This document shows, in pieces, positions 1 to 8,273 of a DNA stretch of 64,000 bases. Numbering within the stretch: the first letter of the stretch is position 1; each line of letters opens with the position of its first letter. The stretch covers positions 1,550,001-1,614,000 of the forward strand of contig OW818662.1 of NCBI GenBank assembly GCA_942492915.1. Reading direction: 5' to 3'. Source of the DNA: Turneriella sp942492915. Lineage in GTDB: Bacteria > Spirochaetota > Leptospiria > Turneriellales > Turneriellaceae. Both the position numbers and the translations under genes were made by a program. The notes beneath the pieces are model-generated. The model was not told where the DNA came from and made no database searches. It saw only the letters and a program-made list of their open reading frames with translations.

Positions 1-2
1 TG

Positions 3-92
3 ATACGCAAGCGTGAGCCATGGCTCATGAAAATCTATGCGTCCGTGGGTATTGCGAGCGTCGCGGTTTACCGCGGATACTTCTTTCAGTAG
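3..92 (+). CDS. C-terminal end of an unidentified protein (partial)
   Basis: A reading frame open from the left edge ends at a TAG at 90-92, giving a 29-residue tail rich in aromatic and hydrophobic residues (ending YRGYFFQ). It converges on the SemiSWEET gene and overlaps its stop by a few bases, the tail-to-tail packing seen elsewhere in this window. The fragment could be the last helix of a membrane protein. It is too short to name a family, and chance openness over 30 codons cannot be excluded. Confidence 0.35.
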   Translation: MRKREPWLMKIYASVGIASVAVYRGYFFQ

Positions 93-343
93 CGCCGCGC
101 GTAATAGATCTTTAGCATACAGATCAGCACAACCAGCGCGAACGTGACCGCATTCGCCGCGACGATCGGTGCGCTGCCGAGCATGAGTCCGTAGACGAGC
201 CAAAGAAAGGTTCCGGTGCTGAGCAATAGAAGCATATACAGCGAGACATCGCGCCCCGATCGGTTCTTGTAGACTCTAAGTACCTGTGGCACAAATGAAA
301 TGGTCGTAATGAAACCTGCGAAAAATCCCAGATATTCAATCAT
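86..343 (-). CDS. SemiSWEET-type sugar transporter (MtN3/PQ-loop half transporter)
   Basis: An 85-residue protein made of a single three-helix bundle, the normal size of a bacterial SemiSWEET, which works as a homodimer to move sugars across the inner membrane. The PQ motif is visible near residue 19 (FVPQVLRVYKNRSG), and three hydrophobic segments lie at about 3-22, 36-56 and 60-80. The ATG overlaps the stop of the upstream flavoprotein gene (ATGA), so the two are probably translationally coupled. Leptospira has a structurally studied SemiSWEET of the same layout (family knowledge). The substrate cannot be read from the sequence. Confidence 0.9.
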   Translation of the reverse strand: MIEYLGFFAGFITTISFVPQVLRVYKNRSGRDVSLYMLLLLSTGTFLWLVYGLMLGSAPIVAANAVTFALVVLICMLKIYYARRY

Positions 344-1971
344 GTAGTACCCCGCAATATCCCCTGCGCCGCCATGATGCCCTGGTACTGCGCCTCTTCG
401 AAATTACTCATTCCCGAAATATCAGAGTGTGCCCCGTAAAAATTGCGGTCAATATCCGCGAGCTGCGAACGCACACCTGAGGTTTGAAATCCCACTGTTG
501 GTCTTACCATCGCGTGCGCCCAGCGATACACACCAACATCTTCGACGTAGTCTGCGATAGTCGGATGCGGGCGCTGCAATTCGCCGAGGGCGAAAGTATA
601 GGCATCTTCGGCGGTCATGCGCAGAAGTTGCCGGCGGCTCGCCAATGTATCGTCAGCGTCAAACGCATGAAAAAAAGTGAGCGTGCGCGCGTGAGGCAGC
701 TTGCCTGCGCGCTGGTGTTCGGCCACCACATAGCCCAGTGAACGCGATCCGAAGGTGACGTTATCCCACGCGGGAGCGAGGCCACCGAAATGGTTCACCA
801 GTAGGTTGACCGTGAGCCACGGGGAATAGACAAACGATTGCGCCGCCGTTTTTTTCACGGGTGACAGGTCTGGATAAACGTATGGCAAGATAAACTTGGG
901 CGCGGCAAAAACTACATTCTCCGCATACACAGATTCGGTCTCTTCGGTTGCGTGGTTGGTAAAATGGAGGCGGTAACCCTTCTTCTCTTTTATAATGAGC
1001 CTCAGTGACATGGCGCTTTTGATTCGAGCTTTCACGCGGCTGATCAGGTATTCGCTGACATACCCGTTTCCTTCGGGCCAAACCAGGTTGTGTGAATGGC
1101 TTCGCGCAGACGCACCGATGGCATCCGTGCCAGCGTCTGCCCCGACGCCTCCGTGCGAACGGGCTGCAAAATAGTGCAGCATTGCCCAGGCGCTCGTGTT
1201 TGCGCGGTTGCCGCCGTATTCGTCGCGGAGCACGTAGTCGATGTACCACATCAGACGCTGCGAAGTTATGCCGAGCTGCGACAGGTACTCGGCGGCGGTG
1301 ATGCGGTCGAAGGCAGTAAATTTTTGATCGGCCGATGATAGCGCTGCGGGAATCGTAAAAGCACGCCTGCCGTCGCGCCCGCGCGCATTTCGGTATTGCG
1401 CCATTTCGGCAAAAAAGCGCTCGATCTGGCTGCGGTCGCTCTGGCGGGCCCCCATAACCGGCACCAAACCTTCTTGCCAGTTTCCGTAGATAAAAAGGCG
1501 TTCTTCATTTGGGTGAACGAGAAATTCTTCGCTGTACTTGCCATTAGCATAGACGCCCATCTCTGCCAGCAGCTCCCTGACGTAGACCGCATCATCGCCC
1601 GGCGTCGGCAGGTAATGCGCCCCCCACGGGTAACGCCCCAGCCGGTTCTCTCCCCACGCGCAGTTTCCACCGGCTCGGTTCTCAAGTTCAAACAGAGTGA
1701 AATTCTGATAGCCGTGTTTTTGCAGGTACCATGCGGCCGAAAGCCCGCTTGTTCCACCGCCAATAATTGCCGTGCCGGTACGCTCTGTGTGCGTGCGTGC
1801 GTTCTGAAGATCAAAAGCCGTACGCAACGCATGACCACGTGCTGCATCTGGACCCTTGAGTTCTGTTTTTGCAGCACGGCGCCGAAGGGCGAACCATGCT
1901 GCACCGGAAAACAGCGCACCCAACGCTGCGAGAAGACCAATAAAGCTGCGCCGACTCAGGTCGCGGGGCAT
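340..1971 (-). CDS. Tat-exported FAD-dependent oxidoreductase (amine-oxidase-like)
   Basis: A 543-residue flavoprotein. The N-terminus carries a twin-arginine signal (SRRSFIG, residues 6-12) followed by a hydrophobic stretch, so it is probably exported folded, with its cofactor. After the signal comes a dinucleotide-binding fold (IIGGGTSGLSAAWYL, near 70-85) of the NAD(P)-binding/amine oxidase superfamily. The C-terminus has the usual closing FAD-contact region (GAHSDISGMSNFEEA). The ATG at 1971 shares one base with the nadE stop (TGATG); a TTG four codons upstream is possible but less likely. It sits between nadE and SemiSWEET with overlaps on both sides, indicating an operon. The substrate is unknown; a polyamine or amine is only a guess. 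Confidence 0.8.
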   Translation of the reverse strand: MPRDLSRRSFIGLLAALGALFSGAAWFALRRRAAKTELKGPDAARGHALRTAFDLQNARTHTERTGTAIIGGGTSGLSAAWYLQKHGYQNFTLFELENRAGGNCAWGENRLGRYPWGAHYLPTPGDDAVYVRELLAEMGVYANGKYSEEFLVHPNEERLFIYGNWQEGLVPVMGARQSDRSQIERFFAEMAQYRNARGRDGRRAFTIPAALSSADQKFTAFDRITAAEYLSQLGITSQRLMWYIDYVLRDEYGGNRANTSAWAMLHYFAARSHGGVGADAGTDAIGASARSHSHNLVWPEGNGYVSEYLISRVKARIKSAMSLRLIIKEKKGYRLHFTNHATEETESVYAENVVFAAPKFILPYVYPDLSPVKKTAAQSFVYSPWLTVNLLVNHFGGLAPAWDNVTFGSRSLGYVVAEHQRAGKLPHARTLTFFHAFDADDTLASRRQLLRMTAEDAYTFALGELQRPHPTIADYVEDVGVYRWAHAMVRPTVGFQTSGVRSQLADIDRNFYGAHSDISGMSNFEEAQYQGIMAAQGILRGTT

Positions 1972-2816
1972 CACATTCCCCAATCGCGGGGGGTGCGAAA
2001 TTCCCGCCCGATCGTCACCGATGAAATTTTTGCAATGATCGGCAGTTGGCGCTTGTACGCATTGCGCTCTACGCGGCGCAAGACCTGGTCGACTACCGCG
2101 GGGTCGCCGCCGGCACTGAGAACCAGCTCTTTGAGAGCCGAGACGCTGTAACTGCGTTCAAGCCAGTGGTAAAGAATGGTATCGGCGAGTGCGTAGCTAA
2201 AACCCATTTCGCTTTCGTCAGTTTGGCCCGACCACAGATCGGCACTCGGCGCTTTGTCGAGAATGGGTTGAATCACCCCCAGGTGACGCGAAAGCGCAAA
2301 TACCTGGTATTTGTAGAGATCACCCAGTGGATTCACGGCCGAGGCCATGTCGCCCCAGAGCGTCGAATAACCCAGCAGAATCTCTGTTTTATTGCTCGTA
2401 CCAATCACGAGCGAACCGTCGCGCGCAGACAGATCGTAGAGCACGATCATGCGCAGGCGCGCCATCACGTTACCCCGGCGTGTGTTGCTCATAGCCTCGT
2501 CGCGCGAGAAGTAAGCATCAGCCATCGGCGTGATTTCGACGGTTTCGGTCTTAACGTTGAATTTTGCGCATAGCTTCTGTGCATCACCCAACGAATCGGG
2601 ATTGCTCGATTTGTAGGGCATCATAACCGCAGTTACATTTTCTGCCCCGAGGGCACGCACCGCAATCGCCAGCGAAAGCGCTGAATCGATACCACCTGAA
2701 ACGCCGAGAATGGCCTTGTTGAGGCCGGTTTTGGTTACTTCGGCCGACACAATCTGCGCGAGCGCACCGGCAATAAATTCATTGTTAAATTGCGGCAACT
2801 CGGGAATCTTCGCCAT
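1971..2816 (-). CDS. nadE: NH3-dependent NAD+ synthetase
   Basis: A 281-residue enzyme for the last step of NAD biosynthesis, converting nicotinate adenine dinucleotide to NAD with ATP and ammonia in the cytosol. The PP-loop SGGIDSA is at about residues 40-46, followed by the family's substrate-loop regions (MMPYKSSNPDSLGDA; GTSNKTEILLGYST; DLYKYQVFALSRHLG). Length matches the short ammonia-using form; there is no N-terminal glutaminase domain. It is the first of three overlapping genes with the flavoprotein and SemiSWEET. A 50-bp gap separates it from the ankyrin gene upstream on the same strand. Confidence 0.95.
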   Translation of the reverse strand: MAKIPELPQFNNEFIAGALAQIVSAEVTKTGLNKAILGVSGGIDSALSLAIAVRALGAENVTAVMMPYKSSNPDSLGDAQKLCAKFNVKTETVEITPMADAYFSRDEAMSNTRRGNVMARLRMIVLYDLSARDGSLVIGTSNKTEILLGYSTLWGDMASAVNPLGDLYKYQVFALSRHLGVIQPILDKAPSADLWSGQTDESEMGFSYALADTILYHWLERSYSVSALKELVLSAGGDPAVVDQVLRRVERNAYKRQLPIIAKISSVTIGREFRTPRDWGM

Positions 2817-2866
2817 GGTTGAGGCGTAAGTCAGGGTTTTCAGTCAGGTTGTCACGCGGATAGGTG

Positions 2867-4735
2867 CTATCGTGTCGCCTTGATCGCCTGCACAATCTGC
2901 ATTGCACCCTGCGCGCCTGCGATATCAGCAGCTGTCTGCTGCCCGGCATTCCTGAGCCGAATTTTCGCCCTCGCCTGCAGCAGGGTGAGTGCCGCCTCTG
3001 TCTTGTTACCGTGTGCGGCGAACATGAGCGCTGTCCAGCCTTCATTGTCCTGCACATTCAGGTCGGCTTTGGCCGCCAGCAGCCGGGAAATAATTTCAGT
3101 CTGCCCAGCCCACGCAGCCAGCATCAAGGCCGTGCGGCCATGCCGGTCTTTCAGGTCGATTGCACCCCGACCCTTGATCAGAATCTCAAGCATTTTGGTA
3201 TCGCCACGATGCGCTGCGAGCATGAGTGGAGTCATACCGTCTGCATTACGCTGCTCTGCGCTGCTGCCGTGCTCTATCAACAGCCGCACGACTTCAGCTG
3301 AGCCGGCGTTGATTGCATAAAACAACGCGGTGTTACCTTCAAAATCCTGCATATCAATGCGTAGCGAAGGCGAACCCAATGCAGCCGTGGCTTTTGCCAC
3401 ATCATTTCTCTGCGCGGCTTCGGCGAGCTCGCGGTTAAAATGCGGGTCGGCGGCACCTGCCCCCACCAGCAGCGCTACGATGTCATCGAATTTGCCGAGC
3501 GCCGCCCAATAAGCGGCCGTACCGCCGCCGGCAGCTTTAGCGTTCACATCGACGCGCGCCTCGATGAGCCGACGGACGACCTGCTTCTGCCCGCGCAGCG
3601 CAGCGACATGCAGCGGCGTGAAGCCGAATCGGCTTTTTGCGTTGAGCTCAACCCCCGCAGCAATGAGCATCTCGAGCACGCGCATGTGCCCTTCTTGCGC
3701 CGCGTAGAATACCGCAGAATATCCGTCTCGATCAACGGCATTGATGTCGACCTTCATATCGAGCAATATGCGCAGAATCTCAGCGTTACCGTAGGCCGCT
3801 GCCACAATCAGCGGGGTGTTGCCGTTCTTATCGGCGAAATTTGCATTCGGATTTTCATCGAGTGCGCCATAAAATCGCGGCTGGTTGTTTTCGGCGATCG
3901 CGATAAGCATGCGCCTGCCCGCTGCGGCATCGAGCGCACCGTGTTCGCGCAGGTAAGCCGCCAGCTGCTCGTCTTGCTGCTCGACCGCGTAAGTCAGCGG
4001 CGATTTACCTTCGCCATCGATCGTATTGACATCGGCCCGCTGTTCGACCGCCCGTTTCACCGCGGGCAGGTCATGACCTTTGACTGCGACGAGAAGGTTA
4101 CGCGTGGCTGCCGGGTTTGGCTTCACTTCGGGCTTTTTCGCAGGTGGTGCGGGCCGGTTTGTGGTGCGGCTCTGCGGGGCCGCGGGTTTATCAGGTGGTG
4201 AGGATTCGATACGTTCTGCATCCACCTCTGATTTGCCGTCTGCAAAACCGAAAGACAACAATGAATTTTCAAAAGCGGATTCATATAGCCGAAATGTTTT
4301 TGCCGGTGCGATACAAAAGATCTTGAGCACGCGGTCTTGCGTCTTGATGAACGACGTCACGAGGCGGTATTGCGTCTTGCCCCGGTAAGCAGTCCACAGG
4401 TGGCGCCTGATATCTTCGCGGCTGAACGCTGGCTTCGTACTCTGCAGAAAAACTTTGTCGAAGGCAACTGAAAGACGCGCCCGCTGCTGCAAGAGCAGAA
4501 GATCGAGGTTGGCATTTTCTGCACGGTATGAATAGACTTCGATCGCAACTTTGCCGCTTGCGTCTGCTGCGTGAAAGGCAGCGTAGCGGGACGAATTGCG
4601 TGTGCCGGAGAAACTTTCCCAACCCGGCGGAACATCGAATTGAAAATCGAGATCAGCTTCGCTCGATTGAGTCTGGTAAGTCAGCGCCAACAGATTCGAC
4701 AGTGGCAGAATGAGCAATAGAAATAATGCACGCAT
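2867..4735 (-). CDS. Secreted ankyrin-repeat protein
   Basis: About 622 residues. A hydrophobic signal peptide lies at 1-19, followed by a globular domain at roughly 20-165 (contains VPPGWESF, resembling PsbP-like or lipoprotein-type domains). A Pro/Lys-rich linker follows at about 170-205. The rest, to the C-terminus, is a run of about eleven to twelve ankyrin repeats with clear TPLxxAA.xG and ALMLAAWAG signatures. Ankyrin stacks bind proteins; exported forms in bacteria often serve in the periplasm or envelope. ATG 4735 is preferred over a GTG two codons upstream. The role and partner cannot be inferred. It is transcribed away from the MFS gene across a 126-bp divergent gap. Confidence 0.85.
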   Translation of the reverse strand: MRALFLLLILPLSNLLALTYQTQSSEADLDFQFDVPPGWESFSGTRNSSRYAAFHAADASGKVAIEVYSYRAENANLDLLLLQQRARLSVAFDKVFLQSTKPAFSREDIRRHLWTAYRGKTQYRLVTSFIKTQDRVLKIFCIAPAKTFRLYESAFENSLLSFGFADGKSEVDAERIESSPPDKPAAPQSRTTNRPAPPAKKPEVKPNPAATRNLLVAVKGHDLPAVKRAVEQRADVNTIDGEGKSPLTYAVEQQDEQLAAYLREHGALDAAAGRRMLIAIAENNQPRFYGALDENPNANFADKNGNTPLIVAAAYGNAEILRILLDMKVDINAVDRDGYSAVFYAAQEGHMRVLEMLIAAGVELNAKSRFGFTPLHVAALRGQKQVVRRLIEARVDVNAKAAGGGTAAYWAALGKFDDIVALLVGAGAADPHFNRELAEAAQRNDVAKATAALGSPSLRIDMQDFEGNTALFYAINAGSAEVVRLLIEHGSSAEQRNADGMTPLMLAAHRGDTKMLEILIKGRGAIDLKDRHGRTALMLAAWAGQTEIISRLLAAKADLNVQDNEGWTALMFAAHGNKTEAALTLLQARAKIRLRNAGQQTAADIAGAQGAMQIVQAIKATR

Positions 4736-4861
4736 GTTCACAAAAATCTGAACTCTTGTTCGCTTTCACCGCCCTACATCGGCGGACAAGTAATTAATTA
4801 CACTGATGTCATTAATTGTTTTTCTCGGTTTGCGCGGTGTCGCGCTTTCAGAGATTCCCGC

Positions 4862-6127
4862 ATGTCTGGCATCTCCCGCGCTGCGAAAGCGGCGATACTC
4901 GTCTCTGCGCTCGGTTATTTTGTCGATATCTACGACCTGCTGCTCTTTGGCATCGTGCGCGTGCCGTCGCTCAGAACCCTCGGTGTCCCAGACAGCGCCA
5001 TGAAAGAAGTGGGAGCTACCCTGTTAAACTTCCAGATGTTCGGCATGCTCTTGGGCGGCATTTTCTGGGGCGTGCTTGGCGACAAGAAGGGCCGGCTTTC
5101 GGTGCTGTTCGGTTCGATCTTTCTCTATTCAATTGCCAACCTTGCGAATGCGTTCGTCGACCGCACCGGCTCGGTTGAAACGGGCCTTCTCGCATACCAG
5201 TGGCTGCGGCTTATTGCGGGCATTGGCCTTGCAGGTGAACTTGGCGCGGGCATCACGCTGGTGAGTGAACTTATGCCCGCAGACAAACGCGGCTATGGCA
5301 CCATGATCGTGGCTGGCTTTGGTATTTTGGGCGCAGTCGTCGCGACACTCATCGGCGATATATTCCCCTGGCAGACGGCCTACATCATCGGTGGCGTGAT
5401 GGGCCTCATGCTGCTCATCATGCGCATCGGCGTCTATGAATCGGGTATGTACGAACAAGCAGCCCAGACCAATGTCAAACGCGGCGACTTCTTATACCTG
5501 TTCACATCGGGTGAACGCTTCATGAAATACCTGCGCTCGATTCTGATCGGCGTGCCGCTCTGGTTTGCCGTCGGCATTCTGATTATATTCTCGAAAGAGT
5601 TCGGTGTCGCACTCGGCGCAACATTCACGGTCAACCCCGGCTATGCAATCGGCTTCATGTACGGCGGTCTGTCGCTCGGCGATTTTCTCACGGGTTATCT
5701 CAGCCAAAGGCTCGGCAGCCGGCGCATGGTCGTGCTCGTCTGCCAGATACTCAACCTGGGGCTCATCACCGTCTACCTGCTCTCACGCGATTTTGGGCCG
5801 GTGTATTTTTATACCCTCTGCGTGGTGCTGGGGCTCGCCAACGGCTACTGGGCGGTCTTCGTGACGATCGCCGCCGAACAGTTCGGCACGAACCTGCGCG
5901 CAACGGTGGCTACAACCGTGCCGAATTTTGTGCGCGGTTCGGTGCCGCTGCTCACAACCGCTTTCTTATATCTGGACAAACAAGTATTCGCCCACGGCGC
6001 CGTGAACAGCGCGCAGGGCATGGTTCCCGCAGCATTTATTGTCGGGGGTATTGCACTGGCGCTGGGTATTTGGGCGATTCTAACGATGTCTGAAACGCAC
6101 GGCAAAGATTTGAATTATCATGAATAA
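4862..6127 (+). CDS. Major facilitator superfamily transporter
   Basis: A 421-residue inner-membrane protein with about twelve hydrophobic segments. It shows the MFS loop 2-3 signature GVLGDKKGRLSVLFGS (about 70-85) and an acidic first helix (ALGYFVDIYDLLLFG). The arrangement resembles the metabolite:H+ symporter and phosphate/aromatic-acid porter branches rather than drug exporters, but the substrate is not readable. It stands alone: a divergent gap lies upstream and a GC-rich hairpin follows it. Confidence 0.85.
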   Translation: MSGISRAAKAAILVSALGYFVDIYDLLLFGIVRVPSLRTLGVPDSAMKEVGATLLNFQMFGMLLGGIFWGVLGDKKGRLSVLFGSIFLYSIANLANAFVDRTGSVETGLLAYQWLRLIAGIGLAGELGAGITLVSELMPADKRGYGTMIVAGFGILGAVVATLIGDIFPWQTAYIIGGVMGLMLLIMRIGVYESGMYEQAAQTNVKRGDFLYLFTSGERFMKYLRSILIGVPLWFAVGILIIFSKEFGVALGATFTVNPGYAIGFMYGGLSLGDFLTGYLSQRLGSRRMVVLVCQILNLGLITVYLLSRDFGPVYFYTLCVVLGLANGYWAVFVTIAAEQFGTNLRATVATTVPNFVRGSVPLLTTAFLYLDKQVFAHGAVNSAQGMVPAAFIVGGIALALGIWAILTMSETHGKDLNYHE

Positions 6128-6145
6128 CCCCCTGAACAGGGGGGG
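6128..6145 (+). terminator. GC hairpin after the MFS gene
   Basis: Five C residues (6128-6132) pair with the G run at 6139-6145 around a six-base loop, starting one base after the MFS stop. There is no clear U tract, so this is a weak intrinsic terminator candidate. A second small hairpin (GGGTTG/CAACCC, 6161-6175) lies just upstream of the lipoprotein gene. Confidence 0.35.
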
Positions 6146-6197
6146 CAGAGTCATCGCAATGGGTTGACGCAACCCGAATAGAAATGCGCAAGGATTC

Positions 6198-8273
6198 GTG
6201 CAGATTTGGCTGACCGGAATCTTTCTTGAAAGACTGGCGAAAGCACTCCGTGTGCTCAGCGCCCTTCTCGGGTTTGCAATTTTGGCCGATTGTCAGGGCT
6301 ACACGACAAATGAGCTGTTAAGTTCCAATTTCGGAGCAGAAGATTTGTCCCCGGTGACGCTGCTTTCGCCGATTAACAACTCTGCGAGTACGAAGCAACC
6401 TGATTTCGTTTGGACTAAAAGGCGTGGCGCACGGCAGTATCGATTGCAGGTGTCGAGCCTTGCAGATTTTTCAGTGGTTGTGCTCGATCAGACAACGACC
6501 GACACCTCTTATAAGTTCTTAGCAAATGATTTGATTGGCATCAGCCAACTCGATGCCGTAGGATACTATTGGCGAATCACGACCATCTACGCAACGCAAC
6601 AGGTTGTCAGCTCGACGAATCTACTTCTGGTGTTGGACGATTCTGTAATGTATGTCGATGCCAATTCGGCAATGAGCACGCAGGTCGGTAACAGAACTTC
6701 ACCGTACAAAACGATCCAGGCGGGCATCGAAAGCGCGCACCTGCTTCGCAATGAGGTTGCGACGACGGCCATGACCATAGCCGTCGCACAAGGCACGTAT
6801 AATGAAGCTGTCACTTTGCGACCAGGTATCAGTGTCTTGGGCGGATACGAGGCAACGAACTGGACTCGAAATATTCTGACAAATTCGACCACGATTCGGG
6901 GTGTCGTTGACAGCGCAATCAGCGGCGATGGCGTTGCCGTCACGGCGACTACGGTCATCGACGGATTTACCATCTATGCCGGCAACGCGCCCAACAATTA
7001 CGGGATATACCTGAGCGCAGGGGCATCGCCGACCATTACGAATAACAAAATCTATGGCGGTCAGGGCAATTTCTCGAGTGGTATTATTTACAACGGGCCT
7101 GCAAATCCGACTATACGAAACAATACGATATACGGAGGCAGCGGCGGCGCAAACGGCAGCTACGGCATCTACGTTACAGGCGGCACTGGCTCAATATCCA
7201 TGAACACGATTTATGGCGGTACGGGCGTTGCATCAGTGGGTATTCATGTGCGCAACAGCTCAGCGCCGTTCATATTCAATAACATCATACTTGCAGGTAG
7301 CGGCCCGTCGAGTCGTGGCATCGATAACTACATTAGTACAAATCCTGTCATCACAAATAATGTCATTTTCGGCGGGTGCGGCAGTCGAAGCGGCACAGTC
7401 TATTCGCAAGGTGCGCATGGCATTTATAGCTGGGCATCATCTACACCTGTCGTGACAAACAATATCATTTTCGTCAGTGGCATCGAACGATATGGTTATC
7501 GTGAAGCAGATGCAAATGGCGAAGCCCGCTCATTGGAAAACAATGCGTTTTGGGATGTGGACAACTCTTCTTCTTTTAACTTATATTACAATGAAAATCC
7601 CACACCACCGGCCGTATCTGTTACGACAATAATTGGCATGGAGTCTCTAACGGATTGGCCTGGCGGCGCCGATAAGGCGCGAGGTAATCTTCTTCTGCCC
7701 GCAGGTTCGGCGGGAAATCCTTTTGTGAATGTGCCGATTTTTTGGGAAAGGACGACTACATCTAATACAAGTTCAACGAGTGTGCTGCTGATTCGAGACG
7801 GAAGTTGCGCTAAGTATACAAATTCAGACTATATTGAATGGAATGGTGACGGCGTCGCCAGGCAAATCAGCTGCAATGGGGCAACAACCCCCGATGAACT
7901 GACTATTTCGCCCGCGCTCGCCGACAGCGCAAACAATATCGCGAGCGCTGAAATCCGCTATTGGGGCGGCAAGTCATCTGGCGGAGTGCAGTACACGTTG
8001 GATTTTCATCTGCAGCAAAATACACTGGCATTGCAAGACTGGAATAACCTTCGCTACGGAGGCAAAGACACCGCTGGCAATAACTGCGGCGGTGCAGCGA
8101 GCACCGGGCCTGGCTCGCAAAATTGCGGCGCGGTCACGACCGATTTTGAAGGGGCAACGCGTACGACTCTTAACGCGGGTCTTGCGAATAATAATGGTAT
8201 CCCCAATGCGGCAGTGGGTGCCACGGCTGCCGTGCCGGGCGGCTATTCGATAGGGGCGTATGAAAAAGATTAA
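6198..8273 (+). CDS. Beta-helix lipoprotein, paralogue 1
   Basis: A 691-residue predicted lipoprotein starting at GTG 6198. The signal peptide ends in a lipobox-like ILADC (Cys about 32). Next is a fibronectin-like or Ig-like domain (about 50-145) with FVWTKRRGARQYRLQV. Then follows a DUF1565-type segment beginning YVDANSAMSTQVGN and a long right-handed parallel beta-helix of Asn-rich rungs (TITNNKIYGG, TIRNNTIYGG, VITNNVIFGG) to about residue 430. The C-terminal 200 residues hold a separate conserved block (NNLRYGGKDTAGNNCGG). Such proteins are usually surface exposed. It overlaps its paralogue by 14 bp. Codon usage looks more AT-rich than that of neighbours. Confidence 0.8.
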   Translation: MQIWLTGIFLERLAKALRVLSALLGFAILADCQGYTTNELLSSNFGAEDLSPVTLLSPINNSASTKQPDFVWTKRRGARQYRLQVSSLADFSVVVLDQTTTDTSYKFLANDLIGISQLDAVGYYWRITTIYATQQVVSSTNLLLVLDDSVMYVDANSAMSTQVGNRTSPYKTIQAGIESAHLLRNEVATTAMTIAVAQGTYNEAVTLRPGISVLGGYEATNWTRNILTNSTTIRGVVDSAISGDGVAVTATTVIDGFTIYAGNAPNNYGIYLSAGASPTITNNKIYGGQGNFSSGIIYNGPANPTIRNNTIYGGSGGANGSYGIYVTGGTGSISMNTIYGGTGVASVGIHVRNSSAPFIFNNIILAGSGPSSRGIDNYISTNPVITNNVIFGGCGSRSGTVYSQGAHGIYSWASSTPVVTNNIIFVSGIERYGYREADANGEARSLENNAFWDVDNSSSFNLYYNENPTPPAVSVTTIIGMESLTDWPGGADKARGNLLLPAGSAGNPFVNVPIFWERTTTSNTSSTSVLLIRDGSCAKYTNSDYIEWNGDGVARQISCNGATTPDELTISPALADSANNIASAEIRYWGGKSSGGVQYTLDFHLQQNTLALQDWNNLRYGGKDTAGNNCGGAASTGPGSQNCGAVTTDFEGATRTTLNAGLANNNGIPNAAVGATAAVPGGYSIGAYEKD

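Noticed and set aside
4790..4801. GTAATTAATTAC palindrome in a divergent promoter region, possible operator
   Set aside because: A 12-base AT palindrome is expected by chance, and no regulator gene or second copy is nearby.
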